Made by a program: the position numbers and the translations under genes
NCBI RefSeq assembly: GCF_000734895.2
Contig: NZ_CP011382.1
Coordinates: 5,496,700 to 5,560,699 of the forward strand
Length of the DNA stretch: 64,000 nucleotides
Direction: 5' to 3'
From: Calothrix sp. 336/3
Lineage (GTDB): Bacteria; Cyanobacteriota; Cyanobacteriia; Cyanobacteriales; Nostocaceae
Notes under the pieces: generated by a model
The model's database searches: none
Seen by the model: only the letters and a program-made list of their open reading frames with translations
Told to the model about the DNA's origin: nothing
Shown: piece after piece, positions 8,974 to 15,124 of the stretch
Layout of the letters: the number at the start of each line of letters is the position of its first letter
Position numbering within the stretch: the first letter of the stretch is position 1

Positions 8974-9789
8974 CTAATTTATTAAGCGCTGCTCTAATTT
9001 TCTTGTCCACCAAGCAATGGGATAACAGTAGAAGAAAAATAATAACATCAGGACAGCATAAAGAGGAATTGCTAACTTTTCCCCCTCTAATTCTAATACT
9101 TGACGCACTGTGCTTAATCCCTCAGGTACACCGACTAAATTTGTCAGGGTTGTACCCATAGTTAAAATTGCATACCAATTCATCCAAGGGGGAATCATTC
9201 GTCGTAAAGCTTGAGGGAGAATCACTAATTTTAATGTTTGCGCTCCTGTGTAACCCATTGCTCTTGCTGCTTCCCATTGTCCCGAAGGAATAGATTGAAT
9301 TGCACCCCGAACAATTTCGGAAATATTCGCCGCAACTACTAAAGATAAACCAATAATAGATTTAGAAATGCTGGTAAATTCCACACGAATTATCCCCAAG
9401 TTTAGCTCAAAGGGTAATAGATATAACATGACATAGAGGATAACTAGCCAGGGGGAATTTCGTAAAAATTGAGTCCAGAACCATGATAGCCATCGGACTA
9501 TTGGCTGCTGTGCAGTTTGTCCTAAGCCCAAAAATACACCCAGGATGGTACTAATTACCATACACACAATACTCATAATAATATTGAGGGCAAAACCTCC
9601 TTTAATCGCCAATCCTTCTTGATTACCAATGAGAATATAAGGAAAGCGACGAATCAGAGTTTCCCATTCTTTGGCAGTTAAAAAGTTGCCTCGCAGATAG
9701 TTAAAAGTAATAATCAATAAAAGGGTAAAAATGGCAATACTGAGAAACTTTTGCCAGTTAAACTTGCTCTTTGTCTGTTTAGTTTCCAT
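8974..9789 (-). CDS. amino acid ABC transporter permease (HisM/GlnP type)
   Basis: Integral membrane subunit, 271 residues. One TM near residues 13-30 is followed by the five-helix BPD_transp_1 core. The EAA coupling loop reads GQWEAARAMGYTGAQTLKLVILPQALR and docks on the ATPase. The gene starts inside the end of the other permease gene (11-base overlap), a sign of translational coupling. The two permeases form a heterodimer in this family. No odd features. Confidence 0.93.
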   Translation of the reverse strand: METKQTKSKFNWQKFLSIAIFTLLLIITFNYLRGNFLTAKEWETLIRRFPYILIGNQEGLAIKGGFALNIIMSIVCMVISTILGVFLGLGQTAQQPIVRWLSWFWTQFLRNSPWLVILYVMLYLLPFELNLGIIRVEFTSISKSIIGLSLVVAANISEIVRGAIQSIPSGQWEAARAMGYTGAQTLKLVILPQALRRMIPPWMNWYAILTMGTTLTNLVGVPEGLSTVRQVLELEGEKLAIPLYAVLMLLFFFYCYPIAWWTRKLEQRLIN

Positions 9790-10495
9790 AACCTGGTATA
9801 CGCAACTTAAATTCTATCCAATTCATGATGCCAATTAATATACCTACTAAGAGAATATATACTAACCAGATAAATAACATCACCTCCAAGGTAGCAAAGT
9901 TATCAGCATAGATTTGTCCTGCATAGTATAGGAGTTCTGGGGTGGCGATCGCGGAAGCCAAAGTAGTAGTTTTGACTAAATTGACTAAGTTATTATTTAA
10001 TGATGGTAAGCAAATCCGAAAAGCTAAGGGCATTATTACCAACAGGAAACATTGGCTACGGGATAAACCTAAACTTGACGATGCTTCTATCATCGTTTTG
10101 GGTACAGCTTCAATCCCGGAACGAAATATCTCAATATTAAAAGCACCAGCAAATAAAGAAAGGGCAATAATTGCACTACCAAAGGAGCCTAAAATTGGTG
10201 TTTCTCCTCCCGTCGCAGGGTCATAAACCTTGGGTAAAAGTGCTGCTAGGACAAAGAATAAAAAGAATATTTGTACTAAGGGGGGAGTATTACGAAAAAG
10301 TTGAATATAGCCCTGCAAAATCCTCTGTATCCATTTTCCTGGCAACCCTTGCAACCAAACTCCGACAACACCAATAATTAAAGAGAAAAATATACATTCA
10401 ACAGAGAGGATGATGGTGTTAATAATTCCTTCTTTTAACCATCCTTGGTATGTGGGGTCATTGAGCCAGGAAAAGTTGAGATTTAACAAAATCAT
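9779..10495 (-). CDS. amino acid ABC transporter permease (HisQ/GltJ type)
   Basis: A 238-residue membrane subunit of the same importer. It has an N-terminal periplasmic stretch, a core of five predicted helices, and an EAA-loop segment (KTMIEASSSLGLSRSQCFLLVIMPLA) that contacts the ATP-binding protein. It lies 14 bases downstream of the binding-protein gene and overlaps the next permease gene by 11 bases. Its partner permease is its nearest functional relative in the window. The substrate class (polar amino acid) is inferred from the whole operon. Confidence 0.92.
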   Translation of the reverse strand: MILLNLNFSWLNDPTYQGWLKEGIINTIILSVECIFFSLIIGVVGVWLQGLPGKWIQRILQGYIQLFRNTPPLVQIFFLFFVLAALLPKVYDPATGGETPILGSFGSAIIALSLFAGAFNIEIFRSGIEAVPKTMIEASSSLGLSRSQCFLLVIMPLAFRICLPSLNNNLVNLVKTTTLASAIATPELLYYAGQIYADNFATLEVMLFIWLVYILLVGILIGIMNWIEFKLRIPGYGN

Positions 10496-10509
10496 CGGAT
10501 ATCAATTAC

Positions 10510-11433
10510 CTATTTACTAGACTTTTGTTTAGCTGCCGCCATACGTTTTTTTGCATAATCTGTAGCTGGAATCTTCCATTTCTTTTCAGCCGCAACAATA
10601 AATCCTGCTGCCTCCATTTTCAAAATGGTTTGATTCACACTCTCTAGAAATTTGGTATCGCCTTTACGTATGCCCATCCCCCAACCTTGGGGTAAAATTG
10701 GAGGTAAGGGTTGATGCCAATCTTTTGACCAATTAGGCTCTAAAAGTTTACCGATTAACGCCGAATCATCATAGGCAAATCCCACACAGCGCCCTTCCTG
10801 TAAAGCTTTGTAGGCTTCCGCAGTGCCCGGAAAATTCGCCATTTGGATTCCTCTTTCTATGAGTTCCTTGTTATAAAAAGAACCTTGAATACCGCAAACT
10901 TTTTTACCTTTTAAATTATCCCAGCTTTTAATTCCACTATCTTTGCGTGTTAAAAGTCCAGTACCAGCAGAATAATAATTTTCCGAAAAATCAATGACTT
11001 TTCTGCGTTCTGGAGTATCAGTCATGGTAGCAATTACTAAATCTATCTTGCCTTGTTTCAGAAATTCAATTCTGTTGGCAGCAACTACAGAGACGAATTC
11101 CACTTTACTCTCAGAACCAAGTAATTCTTTAGCAATATAATTGGCAATGTCAACTTCTAAGCCAGCATTTTTCCCATTTTTATCGATAAAGCCAAAGGGA
11201 GTATAATCTGTTTTGACTCCAATGACAATTTTGTCCCGTTGTTTGATTTTTTCGAGGGTTCCCTTGGCAGTGGTATCTCCACTTTGTTGCCCACATCCTG
11301 TCATACCAATAGCTGCAAAAATCAGACTAATAGCTATGGTCGCAAATTTGAATTTTTGTAAAAAAAATAATTGATTCACTGTCTTAATTCTTGTTGCCAT
11401 AATCAATGCATCAAAAATATCATATTTTCCCAT
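10510..11433 (-). CDS. extracellular amino acid-binding lipoprotein (SBP family 3)
   Basis: Periplasmic solute-binding protein of the importer, 307 residues from the first ATG. Hydrophobic segment ATIAISLIFAAIG is followed by the lipobox MTGC (Cys47), so it is a membrane-anchored lipoprotein. The SBP_bac_3 fold follows, with the typical start DKIVIGVKTDYTPFGF, the ligand-loop EFVSVVAANRIEFL, and DLVIATMTDTPERRKVIDFSENYY. A second ATG at 11400 would give a more usual signal peptide; the first has a weak AGGA upstream, so the start is open. First gene of the four-gene operon. The specificity (Glu/Gln/Asp-like or other polar amino acid) is not decided by anything I can see. Confidence 0.93.
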   Translation of the reverse strand: MGKYDIFDALIMATRIKTVNQLFFLQKFKFATIAISLIFAAIGMTGCGQQSGDTTAKGTLEKIKQRDKIVIGVKTDYTPFGFIDKNGKNAGLEVDIANYIAKELLGSESKVEFVSVVAANRIEFLKQGKIDLVIATMTDTPERRKVIDFSENYYSAGTGLLTRKDSGIKSWDNLKGKKVCGIQGSFYNKELIERGIQMANFPGTAEAYKALQEGRCVGFAYDDSALIGKLLEPNWSKDWHQPLPPILPQGWGMGIRKGDTKFLESVNQTILKMEAAGFIVAAEKKWKIPATDYAKKRMAAAKQKSSK

Positions 11434-11816
11434 GGATTATCCTATCTGTTAGATAAATCCTCCTCAAAAGTACTGAAAATTTGACTGGAAAAATCATCTC
11501 AAGGTTGAGGGAGAAAGTATTTATGACTTACCTTAAGCTCTACTTAAGATATGATTTTCTGTAGAAATCTTCATTGGTGATGAGGTTGGGTAAGGAAAAC
11601 TCAATGGAGTTAGACAGGTTGCAAAATCTGATGTGACTCAGTTGGCGTAAAAATTTCCCCGTATGATTGCGAGTGTAGCGTAGGAAAAGGGATTAATTCG
11701 GAACTTCTACGTGATTTTACATTCCGTAACAAAATTAAATTTATTTGTGTCAACTTACTTAAAGCAGACATCCTCTGCTGTATACAGATTAATCACTCAT
11801 CTCTTAACCTGAAACT
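11434..11816. other. divergent intergenic region, no gene seen
   Basis: About 380 bases between the divergently transcribed importer operon and the SGNH hydrolase gene. It must carry both promoters. I found no convincing GTA-N8-TAC (NtcA) site; GTATTTATGACTTAC near 11517 has a nine-base spacer. A short palindrome CTGTATACAG lies at about 11778-11787. Confidence 0.45.
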
Positions 11817-12461
11817 ATGGCACATATCATTTTGCTAGGGGATTCAATTTTTGACAATGCCAATTATGTTGCAGATGGTTTACCAATCATTGAACAAGTT
11901 CGCCAAGGGTTGGTGGATAGTGGCGATCGCGCTGACTTGTTAGCTGTGGATGGTGACTCAATTCAGGATATCTTCCAGCAACTCCATCGTCTTCCCCCTA
12001 GTACAACCCACCTATTTATTAGTATTGGCGGTAATGATGCTCTGTGCTACGGAGCTATACTGCAAAATAGTACTCCATCCCTACCCGCAGCGCTCCAGCA
12101 AATTGCCACGATGAAAACAGAATTCAGTCGCAACTATCAACAAATGCTGCGAGCTGTTCTGAAATTGGGGTTACCCACAACTGTGTGTACTATTTATGAC
12201 CAATGTCCGGTATTAGATCCAGCTTTGCGTCTGTTAGAGTTTACAGCGTTATCAATGTTTAATGATTGCATTACCCGGCAAGCTGTGGAATTCGGTTTAC
12301 CCCTGATTGATTTGCGAGTTGTGTGTGATGAAGCGAGGGATTATTCCTCCCTTTCCCCCATTGAACCCTCCACAGTCGGAGGAGAAAAAATTGCCCGTTG
12401 CATTGTTCAAGTTGTAACAGAGCATAATTTCTCGTCCCATCGTACGATTTGCTACACCTAA
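11817..12461 (+). CDS. SGNH/GDSL-type hydrolase
   Basis: A 214-residue protein of the SGNH hydrolase superfamily (esterase/lipase-like), with no signal peptide, so probably cytosolic. Block I is LLGDSIFDN with the nucleophile Ser10. Block III is SIGGNDA with Asn73 in the oxyanion hole. The usual block V Asp-x-x-His is not obvious: the C-terminal end reads SSLSPIEPSTVGGEKIA, where the SPIEPS-x-x-GG context matches related bacterial proteins but no histidine precedes it. The substrate is unknown. The gene sits 69 bases upstream of the RNase T2 gene on the same strand and may be cotranscribed with it. Confidence 0.82.
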   Translation: MAHIILLGDSIFDNANYVADGLPIIEQVRQGLVDSGDRADLLAVDGDSIQDIFQQLHRLPPSTTHLFISIGGNDALCYGAILQNSTPSLPAALQQIATMKTEFSRNYQQMLRAVLKLGLPTTVCTIYDQCPVLDPALRLLEFTALSMFNDCITRQAVEFGLPLIDLRVVCDEARDYSSLSPIEPSTVGGEKIARCIVQVVTEHNFSSHRTICYT

Positions 12462-12529
12462 AACCAGAAGTTTTTACCCATTCTTGTGATTAACAGGTTA
12501 TCTTTGATTCTGCAAACTGACTGAGGTGC

Positions 12530-13189
12530 ATGATGAAGAGGTTATTGTTGGCTACGTTATTGACAACTTTTGCTATACCCAGTGCTGCTTTAGCCCAAAG
12601 ACAAGGAACACCTGGTAAATTTGATTTCTACGTATTGGCTTTATCTTGGTCACCAGATTATTGTGCAAGTAAAGGTGGTAGCGATCGCCAGCAGTGTGGA
12701 GAGGGTAAAAAATTGGGCTTTGTTCTCCATGGTCTGTGGCCCCAGTATAATCGGGGTTATCCGGCAAACTGTTCTACCCAAAAATTACCTCCAGAGGTGA
12801 AAAAACAGTTTCCGAATTTATTTCCAAGTGATAAGCTTTACAGCCATGAATGGGAAAAACACGGTACCTGTACTGGCAAAACACCCGCAGAATACATGGC
12901 TTTATCGAAACAATACAAGGAAGCTGTGACTATTCCTGCTGCCTATCGTAAACCTGTCAAACCTTTCCGTACCACAGTTGCTGACTTGAAACAGGAATTT
13001 GCCAAAGCAAATAACGGGATGTCCGCAGATAGTGTTGCTCCTTCCTGCTCCGGTTCGGGAAGATTTTTACAAGAGGTATTAATTTGTTTCACGAAAGATG
13101 GAAAACTCGGTGTTTGTAGTGCGGAAATTCTGAAGCGATCGCAGAAAAGCTGTGGACAAGCTAATTTATTGGTGAGAAATGTCCGCTAG
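12530..13189 (+). CDS. secreted ribonuclease T2
   Basis: RNase T2 family endoribonuclease, which cleaves single-stranded RNA through a 2',3'-cyclic phosphate. The N-terminal signal peptide (LLLATLLTTFAIPSAALA, cut after about residue 22) predicts export to the periplasm or medium. CAS-1 is FVLHGLWPQ (His67) and CAS-2 is HEWEKHGTC (His106, Glu107, His111), so the catalytic set is complete. Cysteines at about 45, 56, 81 and 114 and in the C-terminal part suit the family's disulfides. Two adjacent ATGs are available; GAGGTG at 12523-12528 is better spaced for the second (12533). Likely roles are RNA scavenging or phosphate recycling, by inference. Confidence 0.95.
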   Translation: MMKRLLLATLLTTFAIPSAALAQRQGTPGKFDFYVLALSWSPDYCASKGGSDRQQCGEGKKLGFVLHGLWPQYNRGYPANCSTQKLPPEVKKQFPNLFPSDKLYSHEWEKHGTCTGKTPAEYMALSKQYKEAVTIPAAYRKPVKPFRTTVADLKQEFAKANNGMSADSVAPSCSGSGRFLQEVLICFTKDGKLGVCSAEILKRSQKSCGQANLLVRNVR

Positions 13190-13256
13190 TCATACTAGGT
13201 AATTGGGAACAGGGAACAGGTGACAGTCAACAGCAAAAACACCTTTCCCCTTCCCC

Positions 13257-13697
13257 TCACTCTCGCATCCTCACACTGTTAATTTTGTCATTCAATTCCC
13301 GAATTCGCCGTGAGAGAATACCAATAATATTCACCGCAATTTCCGGAGTTTCATCGATAGCGTCGTAGAGTTGCTCCTGGGTAAGTTCCAAACATTCGCA
13401 AGCTTCCGTGGTAGTTGCAGAAGCTGAACGCGGTTGAGAATCAAAAACAGCCATCTCCCCAAAGGATTCTCCCTTAGTAAATACTGCCAATTGTTGCTGC
13501 TCAATGTGGATTCTGACTTTCCCTGAGATAACTATGTATAGCGATCGCCCCTCATCCCCAGCTTTAAAAATTGTATAATTACTGGAAAAGGACAATTCAT
13601 TCATCACCGCAGCCAGACGCACAATAAAATCATCCCGTAATTCTTTGAAAATCGGGACTCTGCGGACAAATAATAGACGTTCAACGGTAGTGAGCAT
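13257..13697 (-). CDS. cyclic nucleotide-binding domain protein
   Basis: A stand-alone 146-residue cNMP-binding domain (CRP/PKA regulatory fold) with no DNA-binding or enzymatic partner domain. The phosphate-binding cassette is clear: FGEMAVFDSQPRSASA (about residues 80-95), with the Glu and Arg that contact the cyclic nucleotide. Its helical C-terminus ends in RELNDKINSVRMRE. Transcribed against the RNase T2 gene and away from the riboswitch. A cAMP- or c-di-type sensor acting through protein-protein contact is possible, but no target is visible. Confidence 0.88.
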   Translation of the reverse strand: MLTTVERLLFVRRVPIFKELRDDFIVRLAAVMNELSFSSNYTIFKAGDEGRSLYIVISGKVRIHIEQQQLAVFTKGESFGEMAVFDSQPRSASATTTEACECLELTQEQLYDAIDETPEIAVNIIGILSRRIRELNDKINSVRMRE

Positions 13698-13848
13698 TTT
13701 TGCTGATTTTATTGAGTTTGCTTTGAGCTAGTCCAGCTGGGCGGTGATAATTAATTTATCAAGTTTACTATAAAGCTCATCGACTACTGTTATACGGCAA
13801 AATCTCAGTATTGCCATAAATCACCTACATATAGTAATGTAAGTAGGA

Positions 13849-13990
13849 TTAATCGGTTCTGGTGGGGAGCAGCCACTAGAGGTAAGGGGGAAAGTTTGGT
13901 GAAAATCCGTCACTGTCCCGCAGCTGTAATCATCTTGGGAAGAAAATCCATCCTCCAATGATGTAAGTCAGAATGCCCGCCGATAGGTTC
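13849..13990 (+). promoter_or_regulatory. cobalamin (B12) riboswitch
   Basis: The RNA consensus is clearly visible. GGGGGAAAGTTTGGTGAAAA at about 13886-13905 is followed by TCCGTCACTGTCCCGCAGCT at 13906-13925, the B12-box core. An AAGTCAGAATGCCCGCC segment at 13966-13982 forms the conserved 3' part. It lies in the 320-base gap upstream of the DUF1636 gene and points at it. Binding of adenosyl- or methylcobalamin should lower expression. Boundaries are approximate. Confidence 0.92.
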
Positions 13991-14000
13991 ATTTCATGCT

Positions 14001-14020
14001 CATCTACGAGGTTATAGATG
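14001..14020 (+). promoter_or_regulatory. hairpin masking the start codon downstream of the riboswitch
   Basis: CATCTA (14001-14006) pairs perfectly with TAGATG (14015-14020), which includes the ATG of the next gene. The eight-base loop contains GAGG (14008-14011), the only Shine-Dalgarno-like sequence. It fits a translational expression platform for the cobalamin riboswitch. The stem is short, so its role is inferred. Confidence 0.45.
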
Positions 14021-14452
14021 CCAGCTCAACATATCATGTTTGTCTGCACTACCTGTGCCAGCGTCTGGAAAGATGGTAAGCGCGTCGGTACAAGTGGCGG
14101 TGAAGAATTATTCGAGAAACTCCAGGAATTACACTCAGATTGGCAATTAGCATCAGAATTTCAGATGCAACCTGTGGAATGTATGAGTGCTTGTAGCCGC
14201 TCCTGTGTAGTTTCTTTCTCCAGTCCTGGAAAATATACTTATTTGTTCGGTGACATCCCTTCAGAAATATCGCCGGAAAGTGTCAGTAATATTCTGGAAT
14301 GTGCAAGTAAGTATTATGACCATCCCCAAGGATTACTACCCTGGCAAGATAGACCAGAACCTCTGAAAAAAGGTATTTTAGCTAGAATTCCCGCGATCGC
14401 CCATCAAACACCAAATTTGACCACGCAATCAGAAAATATTGCCCCTGTATAA
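14018..14452 (+). CDS. DUF1636 metal-binding (ferredoxin-like) protein under B12 control
   Basis: A 144-residue protein of the DUF1636 family, which resembles thioredoxin-like 2Fe-2S ferredoxins. The cysteines sit in two groups: Cys10 and Cys13 (FVCTTCASVWKDG), and Cys55, Cys59 and Cys63 (VECMSACSRSC). This layout fits a metal or Fe-S site. It is the first gene after the cobalamin riboswitch, and its start codon lies in the riboswitch hairpin. Members often occur near cobalamin or cobalt genes, so a role in cobalt/corrinoid handling or as a cofactor chaperone is likely but unproven. The next reading frame overlaps its 3' end by 14 bases. Confidence 0.88.
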   Translation: MPAQHIMFVCTTCASVWKDGKRVGTSGGEELFEKLQELHSDWQLASEFQMQPVECMSACSRSCVVSFSSPGKYTYLFGDIPSEISPESVSNILECASKYYDHPQGLLPWQDRPEPLKKGILARIPAIAHQTPNLTTQSENIAPV

Positions 14453-14825
14453 AAAATTGCAACTTACTAATATAGTCTTAATTGGCTACACTGCTTGGAA
14501 AGGTTTTCTCAAGTTAGGACGTGGCGCTGTTTTTTGCTGCATCCAAGAAGATAATTTACCAGGAAAACTTGATGAAATTCTGAATCTGAAGTTTTTCACC
14601 AAATCCCAACTGGAAATATATCTTCACGAGCTAATTCTCGCACCAAAATCTATCCCCTCTATTCTCCAAGCAGTCGATAGTTACAATCCTCAAACTGATT
14701 TGATTTTGTTACTCCAGTTTGACTCGAAATTTGAAGTAAATATTCTACAAAATCTCAGTATTTCTCCACCAGTTTGTTATCAACAAGTTTCCCAACGCTG
14801 GGAGGAATTCCACCCCCAGATGTGA
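14439..14825 (+). CDS. hypothetical protein in the B12-riboswitch operon
   Basis: An open frame of 128 codons with no internal Met except the last residue, so any start must be TTG (14439) or another non-ATG codon. The protein has a hydrophobic first third (IVLIGYTAWKGFL), GRGAVFCC and an acidic, leucine-rich remainder. I recognise no domain. It overlaps the DUF1636 gene by 14 bases, and its end overlaps the permease remnant in a different frame. It could be a genuine small operon protein, or a gene fused or shortened when the permease gene was lost. Confidence 0.45.
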   Translation: MPLYKKLQLTNIVLIGYTAWKGFLKLGRGAVFCCIQEDNLPGKLDEILNLKFFTKSQLEIYLHELILAPKSIPSILQAVDSYNPQTDLILLLQFDSKFEVNILQNLSISPPVCYQQVSQRWEEFHPQM

Positions 14826-14974
14826 TACTCATGGGTGCAATCCTGGTATTAATGGCGGATATTCTGTGTCATTTACCAGGAAGTCAACTGGTTTTACCCC
14901 TAAATTCTGTGACTGCTTTGATGGGAACTCCCGTTGTGACTTGGGTAATTTTGCGTCGTCAGCAGCATAAATAA
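14774..14974 (+). pseudogene. C-terminal remnant of a BtuC/FecCD-type ABC permease
   Basis: From about codon 14 on, the frame reads VILMGAILVLMADILCHL followed by LVLPLNSVTALMGTPVVTWV and ILRR. This is the last two helices and end of FecCD/BtuC family permeases (family consensus: LADxLAR ... ELPVGVVTAL-x-GxPxFxxLL). A full permease is about 330 residues; only about 50 remain. Nothing resembling the rest of the permease, or a binding protein or ATPase, is nearby. With a cobalamin riboswitch upstream, the most economical reading is the relic of a vitamin B12 import operon that lost most of its transporter by deletion. Confidence 0.75.
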
Positions 14975-15124
14975 GATTAAAATCCTGATTTTTTGCAAAC
15001 CAGGACTAAATAACAGTTTTCTCACTTACGTGCAGTCTAAAGTAGGGTTATACTTTGACACATCGGCTATGATAACTATTATCATATTTTTCCTAACAGC
15101 TCAAGTATTTGTACAACTTTCCTA

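Noticed and set aside
11517..11531. Possible NtcA site GTATTTATGACTTAC upstream of the amino acid importer
   Set aside because: The spacer is nine bases instead of the eight in GTA-N8-TAC, and no matching -10 box was seen.
14774..14825. Frameshift linking the 128-codon frame to the permease remnant
   Set aside because: The 128-codon frame has no FecCD resemblance, so joining the frames does not rebuild a permease.
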